Positions 1-7,860 of a DNA stretch of 64,000 nt are shown here, piece after piece. The position numbers were made by a program, and so were the translations under genes. The first letter of the stretch is position 1. Each line of letters opens with the position of its first letter. The stretch is taken from assembly GCF_022496765.1 (NCBI RefSeq), contig NZ_VANV01000006.1:62001-126000 (forward strand). Direction: 5' to 3'. The notes beneath the pieces are model-generated. The model was given only the letters and a program-made list of their open reading frames with translations. It ran no database searches and was not told the origin of the DNA. The DNA comes from Acidaminobacter sp. JC074. GTDB taxonomy: Bacteria > Bacillota > Clostridia > Peptostreptococcales > Acidaminobacteraceae.

Positions 1-497
1 TCAATGACAAGTGTAGGGATGCCTTCGTATCTATTATTGATGATGTTTTCTTGATCACAAATGACTAACAGATCAGGCTGTACTACGTTTGGATCATCTT
101 TAAAGCATTCAGAATCATTGTAGAGTTTTACATCATATGGTGATGTTAAAGCGGTACACGATTTATCTTCAAAATACCGATATAACTGAACCAGTAGTTC
201 AGTAACTGCTATCTGATGACTATGACTTGGTGCTGCAAGAAGATAGATGACACCATCAATTAATTCGTATCTTGCATCTGAGTTTTCACATATCTTTTGA
301 AATTCTTCATAGGAAATGCGTTTATTCACAAAATAATCTGCAGCTTCTTCCTTTATTGATGATGGATACACTTCAGTGTATCTTTTAAGTTTGGCGACAC
401 CTTTTCCATTTTTAGTAATGATGACCTCGTTGCCTTCTAATGCTACATTTAGATACTTGCCAAATGCGTTTTTAAATTTTGTTGACGGTACTCTCAT
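1..497 (-). CDS. Phd-like antitoxin domain fused to Uma2-family nuclease-like domain (3' end outside window)
   Basis: The reading frame is open from an ATG at 497 down to the window edge, so the C terminus is missing; about 165 residues are visible. A strong AAGGAGG site lies just upstream of the start. Residues 1-40 (MRVPSTKFKNAFGKYLNVAL and on) resemble the Phd/YefM DNA-binding fold, including the typical ITKNGKGVAKL turn. From about residue 60 the sequence has the Uma2 (DUF820) signature: YELIDGVIYLLAAPSHSHQ, then VQPDLLVICD, which carries the Asp of the PD-(D/E)XK-like core. Uma2 proteins are predicted restriction-like nucleases of uncertain function. The fusion suggests that the product binds its own promoter, and a palindrome lies upstream. 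The domain calls are made by eye; the biological role is unknown. Confidence 0.75.
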   Translation of the reverse strand, partial: MRVPSTKFKNAFGKYLNVALEGNEVIITKNGKGVAKLKRYTEVYPSSIKEEAADYFVNKRISYEEFQKICENSDARYELIDGVIYLLAAPSHSHQIAVTELLVQLYRYFEDKSCTALTSPYDVKLYNDSECFKDDPNVVQPDLLVICDQENIINNRYEGIPTLVI

Positions 498-878
498 AAA
501 ACACCTCCTTAGCTCAATTGTATATCCAAAACAGCTGTTTGTAAAATTAAATAAGCTATAATTGATATAAAAATGGCTTGTTTGGTGTGTAACTCTTTTA
601 TAAAGTAGTTAAAGACGATTATGCGCTATAATATATGTATAAAAGTTTTACCTTGGCTTTTGCAGGTATAAGTATTTTGTATAAGTATTATGTTCAATTT
701 TGTGTTTGATGTTTATCATGATTGGATCAATTATAGCTGAAGCTATAGAGTATTGAATATAAATAACCATTTAGTTAAATGAAAGCATTAATGGACTTGA
801 ATGTATGGTGTAAAGTGAATAGTTATGTGGATAAATAAGATATTTTAAACCTTGTCCACATGGAGAAAGGGACTTGTT
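498..878. other. AT-rich intergenic region
   Basis: This 381-base gap lies between the divergent Uma2-fusion and DinB-family genes. It holds the Uma2 ribosome site (about 503-510), a palindrome (529-540) and one TATAAT at 627-632 without a convincing -35. No open frame with a ribosome site and no RNA gene is apparent. Confidence 0.5.
529..540. promoter_or_regulatory. Palindrome AAACAGCTGTTT, candidate operator of the Phd-Uma2 gene
   Basis: This perfect 12-base palindrome sits about 30 bases upstream of the leftward start codon at 497. Phd-type proteins usually repress their own promoters through such palindromes, so it is a plausible autoregulatory site. Binding is inferred from position only. 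Confidence 0.4.
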
Positions 879-1301
879 ATGGATATGTTAAAAAAAAGAG
901 TAGAAAGAGCATTTCAGTTGACTTATGACTTAATTGATCATTTGGATCAAGAAGCACTGGGACTTCGTTTAGGAAGTTTACCTTCTAATAGCATTGGAGA
1001 ACAGGCTTGGTGCATAATTGGTGCGAGAGAATCTTATTTAAAAGCAGTTGAGTTAGGTCAGTGGTCTGGTTTTTCATGCTCCTTAAAAGATACAAAAAAT
1101 AAAAATCAGGTACTGGCTTCTTTAGAAAGGACCAATAAGTCTGCCTTAGAAATGATGGCCTTAGATTTAAAAGACAATCAACTAGAGTATCTTCTGGACC
1201 TTCTAGAACATGAAATACAACATCATGGTCAGCTTATTAGGTTTGTTTATGGTAATAAGCTGTCATTTCCAGAATCTTGGCATGGCCGTTATACAGTTTA
1301 A
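879..1301 (+). CDS. DinB-family protein
   Basis: The protein has about 140 residues. I chose the ATG at 879 because AGAAAGGG lies seven bases upstream; an in-frame TTG at 852 has no ribosome site. The C-terminal HEIQHHGQLIRF is the typical DinB-superfamily metal-site helix (His-x3-His), and the length fits this four-helix-bundle family. DinB-like proteins include thiol-dependent transferases and many proteins of unknown substrate. The upstream helix that usually carries the first His reads QAWCIIGARE, so one expected ligand is not obvious. The gene stands alone and is followed by its own terminator. Confidence 0.7.
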   Translation: MDMLKKRVERAFQLTYDLIDHLDQEALGLRLGSLPSNSIGEQAWCIIGARESYLKAVELGQWSGFSCSLKDTKNKNQVLASLERTNKSALEMMALDLKDNQLEYLLDLLEHEIQHHGQLIRFVYGNKLSFPESWHGRYTV

Positions 1302-1306
1302 GTTTT

Positions 1307-1334
1307 AAGAAAATCCTTTGGGTTTTCTTTTTTT
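1307..1334 (+). terminator. Rho-independent terminator after the DinB-family gene
   Basis: AGAAAATCC and GGGTTTTCT pair around a short TTT loop and are followed by a run of T, six bases after the stop codon. Confidence 0.7.
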
Positions 1335-1364
1335 ATGCATATTATTCTCATTTTTTCTTCATGA

Positions 1365-1415
1365 TTTCACATACTTTATCACAGATTTCATAGATTTTAA
1401 GGCAGAATTTTCATA
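1365..1415 (+). promoter_or_regulatory. TTTCAyA direct repeats upstream of flgD
   Basis: TTTCACA (1365), TATCACA (1377), TTTCATA (1386) and TTTCATA (1409) occur in the same orientation. The first three starts are 12 and 9 bases apart. Similar arrays lie upstream of the regulator gene at 7176 and of flagellin. Direct heptamers about one helical turn apart are typical of OmpR/PhoB-type regulator sites, and two such regulators are encoded nearby. The link is inferred. Confidence 0.45.
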
Positions 1416-1453
1416 ATTGATTCGTAAACTTGTATTAAAACAAGGAGGCGATT

Positions 1454-1867
1454 ATGAGTAATGTAACTAATATTTCAAACGATTATATAATTCAACCGAC
1501 CAATACAAAACCGGTCAATGACCCATCAACACTGAATTCACAAGACTTTATGGATCTGATGATCACACAGCTGCAGAACCAAAATCCTATGGAACCCATG
1601 GATAACAATGACTATATAGCCCAGATGGCAGAGTTTTCTGCATTAGAAGAAATGCAGAGCATGAACAATTCCATTAATACCATGTATGCATTTGGCTTAA
1701 TGGGAAAAGAAGTGACCATTAATAATGCGGATGGGACGACCGTAACAGGTATTGTTGATTCTGTATCTATGAAAAATGGCGTTAACTATTTAGAAGTAGA
1801 TGGTGTTCAGTACAACTCTCTGTTAGTTATTAGTGCTGGTGAACCTTCAGAGGAGGTTTCGTCATGA
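1454..1867 (+). CDS. flgD: Flagellar hook-capping protein FlgD
   Basis: FlgD forms the scaffold cap on which FlgE subunits assemble into the hook. The 137-residue protein carries the N-terminal FlgD signature LNSQDFMDLMITQLQNQNP followed by AQMAEFSALEEMQSMN. The C-terminal Ig-like domain of the enterobacterial protein is absent, as is usual in Bacillota. AAGGAGG lies seven bases before the ATG. The stop overlaps the flgE start by four bases, indicating translational coupling. It is the first gene of the hook/filament block, and a TTTCAyA repeat array lies upstream. Confidence 0.93.
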   Translation: MSNVTNISNDYIIQPTNTKPVNDPSTLNSQDFMDLMITQLQNQNPMEPMDNNDYIAQMAEFSALEEMQSMNNSINTMYAFGLMGKEVTINNADGTTVTGIVDSVSMKNGVNYLEVDGVQYNSLLVISAGEPSEEVSS

Positions 1868-3201
1868 TGTCTTCACTTTATACAGGAGTTTCGTCACTGT
1901 CTTCTAATCAAACCAAGATAGATGTGATATCAAATAATATAGCAAATGCTTCTACAATAGGTTATAAGTATCAAACAGTCACTTTCCAAGATACCATGTA
2001 TCAGACGGTTAATGCTGCAACCGCTCCAACTGAATCAGTGGGGGGAATGGACCCTAAGCAGGTAGGTTTAGGTGTGACAGTGGCATCTATGACGACCATA
2101 AACACCATGGGTTCTTTACAGTATACAGGTAATCCAACAGATATGGCCATCAGTGGAGATGGTTACTTCGTAGTGAAAAATCCAAATGGTGAGTATAACT
2201 TCACACGTGCAGGCAACTTCGGCATTGATTCTTACGGCAACTTAGTGACAGCTGATGGTTATCAGGTATGTGGTTGGCAAGAGACAGAAATTCAACCAGA
2301 CGGTTCTTATGTTTTTACAACATCTACAGAGCCTGAACCGATTAACATCTACAATATCGGTGGTGAATCTTCTTCCACAGTATCACCATCTGTTACAACC
2401 AAAGCGACATTAGCAGGTAACTTAAATGCTGCCAATGAAGCTCAAGGTGTTGGTATGCTTGATATTGGAACTGGCGATTTAGAAGCTGATTATATCATGC
2501 CAATGACAGTTTACGATTCTTTAGGTGCTGCTTATCAAGTCAATACAGAGTTTTATGAGTGCTACTCTGAAGTGAATGGTGATGGTGATATAGAAACGTC
2601 TTACTATTATAAGACTGTCGACGAAGATGGTAATGAGTTAAGCTCAGGCTACCTTAAATTTGATTCTGAGGGGCAATTGGTCACAGATGACACTGATTTT
2701 CCTGTTGAAAACTCTGTTACTTTGGACCCTGGTGCTACAACAGGGGCGAGTGAGTTTTCTTTTAATATGGATTTTTCAGGTCTTACCATGTATGGTGCTG
2801 AATCCAATGTTCAACCGACTTATGTAGATGGTAATGCAGCAGGTTCTTTACTAAACTTTTCTATTGATGCCAATGGCGTGGTTATGGGAACTTATTCAAA
2901 TGGCGAGCAGCATCCACTTGGCATACTGTCTTTAGCTAATTTCGATAATCCTGCAGGTCTTCAAAAGACAGGTTCCAACCTATATGCTGCAACACCGAAC
3001 TCAGGTGACTTTACAACTGGAAATCCAGCAGGAACGGGTGGTACTGGTCAGTTAAGTGTCGGCACACTTGAGATGTCCAATGTGGACTTATCTCGTGAAT
3101 ACAGTGAATTGATTGTTGCCCAGCGTGGCTACCAGGCTTCGTCATCGATTATCTCTACTGTGGATGAACTTTTACAAGAACTGATCAATCTTAAGAGGTA
3201 G
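1864..3201 (+). CDS. flgE: Flagellar hook protein FlgE
   Basis: This is the structural subunit of the hook (445 residues). The N-terminal rod/hook signature is present (SSLYTGVSSLSSNQTKID, then SNNIANASTIGYK). So are the central motif GDGYFVVKNPNGEYNFTRAG and the C-terminal heptad region ending SNVDLSREYSELIVAQRGYQ. These are hallmarks of FlgE/F/G; length and position after flgD favour FlgE. The start overlaps the flgD stop (ATGA). A second ATG follows immediately and could also be used. flgK lies two bases downstream, so the genes are probably co-transcribed. Confidence 0.93.
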   Translation: MMSSLYTGVSSLSSNQTKIDVISNNIANASTIGYKYQTVTFQDTMYQTVNAATAPTESVGGMDPKQVGLGVTVASMTTINTMGSLQYTGNPTDMAISGDGYFVVKNPNGEYNFTRAGNFGIDSYGNLVTADGYQVCGWQETEIQPDGSYVFTTSTEPEPINIYNIGGESSSTVSPSVTTKATLAGNLNAANEAQGVGMLDIGTGDLEADYIMPMTVYDSLGAAYQVNTEFYECYSEVNGDGDIETSYYYKTVDEDGNELSSGYLKFDSEGQLVTDDTDFPVENSVTLDPGATTGASEFSFNMDFSGLTMYGAESNVQPTYVDGNAAGSLLNFSIDANGVVMGTYSNGEQHPLGILSLANFDNPAGLQKTGSNLYAATPNSGDFTTGNPAGTGGTGQLSVGTLEMSNVDLSREYSELIVAQRGYQASSSIISTVDELLQELINLKR

Positions 3202-3203
3202 TT

Positions 3204-4583
3204 ATGAGTCTAAATTCCAGTTTATATACTTCTTATAGCGGTGTTTCTGCAAGTCAGGCATCCTTAACTGTAACAACCAATAATATGACCAATGCATCTA
3301 CAAAAGGTTATACAAGACAACAGGCCATTCATACATCTATAAATCCGCCTCAATCATATACACTTTCTAGTGCGGGTTACGGTGTGAAAATCGGCCAAGT
3401 AAGACGTGTCAATGATCAATTTTTAAGGGAAAACTGCAGGGCTGGATACAATGAACTCTCTTACTTTGAAACCACAAAGAATTATCTTTATGAAGTGGAA
3501 ACAGCCTTTGGAGATTTGTACGGTTACAATATGCAGACTTCCACAGACGAATTTTTTAATGCATGGGAGGAACTGGCTAAGAGTCCATCTGACCAGGCTG
3601 CGCGTGCTTTGGTTTATGAGAGTGGTGTTTCTTTTGTAGACACTTTAAACCAATATGATCATCAACTCGACGCCATTGAAGATTCTGTGATTATGGAAAT
3701 TCAGAACACCGTATCAAGCATCAACAGCTTGTCGAATGAGCTTGCAAATGTGAATGCAAAAATCGCATCTTCAGTGGACCCACCAAATGAGCTTTTAGAT
3801 TATCAGGATATGCTTTTAGATGACCTATCTAAGCTTGTTACATGTACATTTACGTATCAGCATGACGGAACGGTCGATGTGACGACCAAAAATGGCATAT
3901 TAGTTGGGGGAAATTCAGCATATGAAATTGCATGTGTGAGTAAACCACCTAATGGTCTTCCTGAAGCAGAATGGGCTAATGGACAAGCCTTTGATAATCA
4001 AGGAGGTTCGCTTGGTGCATTAAACGATCTTTTGTACAATACATTACCAGAAGTGAAGGGTGTTATCAACGATGGCATGATGCAAGTAATTGACAAAGTC
4101 AATGAATTACATGCTTCTGGAACTGGATTAGATGGTTCTACTGGTCTAGACTTCTTTGTAGCGATTAATCCGAATGAAGCCTTTGAAATTGGCAATCTAC
4201 AAGTCAATCCAGACTTGTCTGACTTCAATAAGATAGGAGCTTCTGTGACTGGAGAGCTTGGTGATGGCACTTTAGCAGATGAGATATCTCTTGTTCAAAA
4301 TGAATCCTTTATCACATCGGGGGATGAAGAAGTCACCATAGATCAATATATTGCTGCTTATACTCAGTGGCTTGGAATCATTTCATCGGATGCACAGTTT
4401 GAATATGAAAACCAGCAAACACTCAGTTTGCAACTTGAAACTCAGTTGAGTGCTGTTTCGTCGGTATCTGTTGATGAAGAAATGGCAAACATGATGATGT
4501 TTCAGCAAGCCTACAATGCCAACATCAATGTGATGAACACAGTAGATGAACTTTTAGAAAACTTAATTAGAGAATTGGGGTGA
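3204..4583 (+). CDS. flgK: Flagellar hook-associated protein FlgK (first copy)
   Basis: FlgK (HAP1) joins hook to filament. The 459-residue protein starts NSSLYTSYSGVSASQASLTV and has the NNMTNASTKGYTRQ motif. It ends with the conserved VDEEMANMMMFQQAYNAN and a terminal coiled-coil segment that packs in the hook lumen. It is followed after one base by a second FlgK-like gene. It is slightly shorter than the usual 500-550 residues of FlgK, mainly in the central domain. Confidence 0.9.
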   Translation: MSLNSSLYTSYSGVSASQASLTVTTNNMTNASTKGYTRQQAIHTSINPPQSYTLSSAGYGVKIGQVRRVNDQFLRENCRAGYNELSYFETTKNYLYEVETAFGDLYGYNMQTSTDEFFNAWEELAKSPSDQAARALVYESGVSFVDTLNQYDHQLDAIEDSVIMEIQNTVSSINSLSNELANVNAKIASSVDPPNELLDYQDMLLDDLSKLVTCTFTYQHDGTVDVTTKNGILVGGNSAYEIACVSKPPNGLPEAEWANGQAFDNQGGSLGALNDLLYNTLPEVKGVINDGMMQVIDKVNELHASGTGLDGSTGLDFFVAINPNEAFEIGNLQVNPDLSDFNKIGASVTGELGDGTLADEISLVQNESFITSGDEEVTIDQYIAAYTQWLGIISSDAQFEYENQQTLSLQLETQLSAVSSVSVDEEMANMMMFQQAYNANINVMNTVDELLENLIRELG

Positions 4584-4584
4584 T

Positions 4585-6012
4585 ATGATGGCATCAACTT
4601 TTGGAGGTATTTCACTTTGCTCTACAGGTCTTTATACATCTCAGACCAACTTATATACAACAAACAATAATATCAGTAATGCAGACACTGTAGGTTACAC
4701 CAAACAGGCGGTTAATCAGAATCCAGGTTATACGACCACATTATCTGATGGTGGTATGGTAGTAGTTATCAATCCTGATGCAATGAGCATAGAGCAGGAA
4801 CGATCTAAGTATTTGGATTTAAGATATTGGGAGTCCATGCCCTCTTATGGTGAGTGGCAGGTAAAATCAGACGGATTAAACCAGATGGAAACAATCTTAG
4901 GGGAACTAGATGAAACCGGCATTGTCAGTCAGTTAGATAGCCTTTTGACTTCAATGGAAGCTTTATCAACAGAACCTCAAAGTTCGGCACCATCTACAGC
5001 TGTTATTCAAGATGTCATAGCATTGTGTGACACCTTAAACAACACTGCAAAACAACTTTATGATATGCAAACCAGTGTTGAAGAGGAAATCTTTTACGAA
5101 GTCAATCAAATCAATCAAATCTCTGCTGAAATAGCTGGGCTAAATGACGAAATCTTAAATCTCTCTTTAAGTGGTGGCAATGCAAGTGTTTTGATAGATC
5201 AAAGAAACTTATTGGTGGATGAACTCTCTTCCATGATGGATATCACAGTTTCTGAAGTTGTTGTGGGAAGTGTGGATGGTGAAAACATCACAAGTTATAA
5301 CATTATTTGCGACAATAACCTTTTGGTTAATGAAGGAGATTATCAAACGATTCATGCCAAGGAAGTAACTGTCGATGGCATCAGAAATGTTGAATTAGCT
5401 TGGTCTGGAGGACAAGTCTACGAACCCGCTAGTGGGAGTCTAAAGGGGCATATGGACTTAATGAATGATTCTGAGTATAAAGGGATTCCTTATTACATGA
5501 AATCTCTGGATGAGTTTACAGAAACACTTGTTTCAAATATGAATGCTGTTCATGAATCGGGTTATGGTCTAGATGGTTCTACAGGCATCCCGATGTTTGA
5601 TCCAAATAAAACAGATGCAATGACCATTTCATTATCAGATGATTTACTAGAGCATCCTGAAAAACTTGCCATGTCTTCTAGTCCTGGTGAGGCAGGAAAT
5701 GTTGAGAACCTATTTTCTATGATTGATGCCTTAAATGATCCGGATGCATTTTCTGAAGCTTCTTATAAAGATTACATCAGTAAGCTGTCAACGGAACTTC
5801 GTTCAGAAACGTCCTATGCAAACAATCAGGTGGAAGGCACGGGAAGTTTGTGCATGCAAATTGATTTGAACAGGATGTCAATCTCTGGTGTATCCATAGA
5901 TGAGGAAATGACCACCCTTGTATATCAACAACAGATCTATGATGCTACAGCTAAAATGATGAATATATGGAGCGAAATCATTGCGACAACCATATCTCAG
6001 CTAGGAGGTTAA
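4585..6012 (+). CDS. FlgK-like hook-associated protein (second copy)
   Basis: This 475-residue paralogue of the preceding protein has the N-terminal NNNISNADTVGYTKQ motif and the C-terminal GVSIDEEMTTLVYQQQIYDA motif, followed by a terminal helix. The central region differs strongly from the first copy, so it is an established paralogue, not a recent duplicate. The frame is intact and tightly packed between flgK and flgL, which argues against a pseudogene. GGGGTGAT precedes two adjacent ATG codons (4585 and 4588), and the second has the better spacing. It may form a second layer of the hook-filament junction or an alternative junction; its exact role is unknown. Confidence 0.85.
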   Translation: MMASTFGGISLCSTGLYTSQTNLYTTNNNISNADTVGYTKQAVNQNPGYTTTLSDGGMVVVINPDAMSIEQERSKYLDLRYWESMPSYGEWQVKSDGLNQMETILGELDETGIVSQLDSLLTSMEALSTEPQSSAPSTAVIQDVIALCDTLNNTAKQLYDMQTSVEEEIFYEVNQINQISAEIAGLNDEILNLSLSGGNASVLIDQRNLLVDELSSMMDITVSEVVVGSVDGENITSYNIICDNNLLVNEGDYQTIHAKEVTVDGIRNVELAWSGGQVYEPASGSLKGHMDLMNDSEYKGIPYYMKSLDEFTETLVSNMNAVHESGYGLDGSTGIPMFDPNKTDAMTISLSDDLLEHPEKLAMSSSPGEAGNVENLFSMIDALNDPDAFSEASYKDYISKLSTELRSETSYANNQVEGTGSLCMQIDLNRMSISGVSIDEEMTTLVYQQQIYDATAKMMNIWSEIIATTISQLGG

Positions 6013-6013
6013 T

Positions 6014-7045
6014 GTGCGAGTAACCAGTTCAATGATGATAAAGACCATGAATTATAATTTACAGAAGAATTTGACCAATATGAATGACATGTATAATCAG
6101 ATGTCTACTGGCAAATCATTTAATGAGGCATCACAAAATCCAGTGGGTGCTGCTAAGTCAATTAAGTATACATCATACCTTATGGAGATAGAGCAGTATC
6201 AAGCCAATGCAAATGATGCAGTTTCAAGGTTGAGTGTGACTGAATCGTCCATCAACAGTGTCGAAGAGTTATTAGAAAAAACAAGGGAGTTAACAGTACA
6301 AGCTGCAAATGAAACCTTATCAGATGAAGATCGTTTGGCTATTTTATCAGAAATTGGTGAAATTCAGGAACAGCTATTAGAAGTGGGTAATGCCACCTAT
6401 GCAGGAGAATCTTTATTTGGTGGCTACAACATCGGATCGCAGCCGTTTACTCATGATTCTGACAATCTTTTGATGTATAACGATGGCTATATAAATTTGG
6501 AAGGTCCTTATGATGCGTCTATGTCAGATGCTGATATAGAAGCATTATATACTTTACATGCCGGTGAGGCCATTTTAGATGACAGCTCCTCAGAAAATAT
6601 GATTTACCATATTGGTGAGAATTCGGAGGTTGATGTCAATGTAGAAGGCCATGAGCTCTTTGGTGTGGGAGAATCTTCTGTTTTTTCAGTCGTGGATAAG
6701 ATAGCGATGGCCCTAGAAGGAAAAGAGACCTATAAAGTCGTAGAAAATGGTGTGGTTGTTGAAAAAACATTAGATCTTTCGGATTTAATAGGTGAGATTG
6801 ATGATTCTTTGGAGGCTGTACGTTCTACAAAAGCAGAGGTGGGAGCAAAATCTGGATACGTCAATATGTCACTCAATAGACTCAATCAAGATCATTATAC
6901 CTATACAGCATTGCTTTCTTCCAATGAAGATGCAGATATAGCTCAGGTGTCTATGTATCTTGCAAATGCAGAGACTGTTTATAGTGCTTCTTTATCGGCA
7001 GGCTCTAAAATAATCATGCCTTCCCTAGTAGATTTTATTGGATAA
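6014..7045 (+). CDS. flgL: Flagellar hook-associated protein FlgL
   Basis: FlgL (HAP3) forms the adaptor layer between FlgK and flagellin. The 343-residue protein has the flagellin-like N terminus: VTSSMMIKTMNYNLQKNL, then STGKSFNEASQNPVGAAKSI. The middle carries ELTVQAANETLSDEDRLAI, and the C-terminal helix resembles flagellin. It starts at a GTG with TAGGAGGT five bases upstream; no in-frame ATG with a ribosome site lies before the conserved N terminus. It ends the run flgD-flgE-flgK-flgK2-flgL. No terminator is evident before the regulator promoter region. Confidence 0.9.
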   Translation: MRVTSSMMIKTMNYNLQKNLTNMNDMYNQMSTGKSFNEASQNPVGAAKSIKYTSYLMEIEQYQANANDAVSRLSVTESSINSVEELLEKTRELTVQAANETLSDEDRLAILSEIGEIQEQLLEVGNATYAGESLFGGYNIGSQPFTHDSDNLLMYNDGYINLEGPYDASMSDADIEALYTLHAGEAILDDSSSENMIYHIGENSEVDVNVEGHELFGVGESSVFSVVDKIAMALEGKETYKVVENGVVVEKTLDLSDLIGEIDDSLEAVRSTKAEVGAKSGYVNMSLNRLNQDHYTYTALLSSNEDADIAQVSMYLANAETVYSASLSAGSKIIMPSLVDFIG

Positions 7046-7051
7046 ACATAA

Positions 7052-7106
7052 TTTCACACATTTCATACACATTTTCATAAAATTTGTTTGATATGCTATC
7101 TATAAT
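7052..7106 (+). promoter_or_regulatory. TTTCAyA repeats and -10 element upstream of the OmpR-type regulator
   Basis: TTTCACA (7052), TTTCATA (7061) and TTTCATA (7073) are followed by TATAAT at 7101. No good -35 sits 17 bases before this -10; the position is occupied by the edge of the last repeat. That layout is typical of promoters activated by OmpR/PhoB-type proteins. It could mean autoregulation by the gene downstream. Confidence 0.45.
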
Positions 7107-7175
7107 AATTGAAATGGATTTCAGACTCATGCAGGTATAGAAGGAGCTAGTTAACCTGTAGTTATGGGGGGAATA

Positions 7176-7850
7176 ATGAATTATACTGTTTATTTGGTTT
7201 CAAAGGATGAGACCATGAGCCGAATTGTGGCTTTATATGTTCAAAAGGAAGGATGGAATCTTAAGTTACTACCAAATATGGATAGAGCTAAGTTGTGTGT
7301 ACATGAATCACCTTCTTTATGGATCTTTGATTTAGAACGCATTGATTTGATGAAGTTTGAAGTGATTCATATGATTAAATTACATAATCCAAAAACACCA
7401 GTTATTTTGGTTTCGTCTAATGTAGATTCTTCTGACAGATTGATGACCTTAGAGCTTGGTGTGGACGATATATTAGAAAAACCATTTTCGCCTAAGGAGT
7501 TAATCATTAAGTCTTTGAGGTTAATGGATAGATCTTATACACCACTTTTTCAACCTGAAAGGTATGAAGTTCTTAGACTACAAGACTATGTTATCAATGA
7601 AGGAACCAGAAGAGTTAAAGGATCTATAGATCCAGTCCACTTAACTTCTAAAGAATTTGATCTTCTAACACTTTTCGCAAGAAATTCTGGACAAGCCCTT
7701 TCTAGAGAACAAATACTCAACAACATATGGGGCATGAGTGAATATTGCAACGACCGTGTGGTTGATGATTTGGTAAGACGACTCAGAAAGAAAATGGATC
7801 AGTTAAGAATAGAAACGATTTACGGCTTTGGTTATCGTGCATGTGTTTAA
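7176..7850 (+). CDS. OmpR-family response regulator in the flagellar block
   Basis: The 224-residue protein has a receiver domain (1-115) and a winged-helix DNA-binding domain (about 130-224). The receiver has the phospho-acceptor Asp in LWIFDLER, a switch Ser in ILVSSN and the Lys in DDILEKPF. The effector has LTSKEFDLLTLFARN, then the recognition helix VVDDLVRRLRKKM and IYGFGYRA. I chose the ATG at 7176 because GGGGGG lies just before it; an in-frame ATG at 7164 lacks a suitable site. No kinase gene is adjacent. Its place between flgL and fliD suggests a role in filament-gene expression, which is inference. Confidence 0.85.
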   Translation: MNYTVYLVSKDETMSRIVALYVQKEGWNLKLLPNMDRAKLCVHESPSLWIFDLERIDLMKFEVIHMIKLHNPKTPVILVSSNVDSSDRLMTLELGVDDILEKPFSPKELIIKSLRLMDRSYTPLFQPERYEVLRLQDYVINEGTRRVKGSIDPVHLTSKEFDLLTLFARNSGQALSREQILNNIWGMSEYCNDRVVDDLVRRLRKKMDQLRIETIYGFGYRACV

Positions 7851-7860
7851 GGAGGCATAG

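Noticed and set aside
604..632. TATAAT at 627-632 as a promoter
   Set aside because: The region 17 bases upstream (around AGTAGT) is not a -35 element, and the distance to the DinB gene is large.
4585..6012. Second flgK as a decaying pseudogene
   Set aside because: The frame is full length, both terminal motifs are conserved, and spacing to its neighbours is tight.
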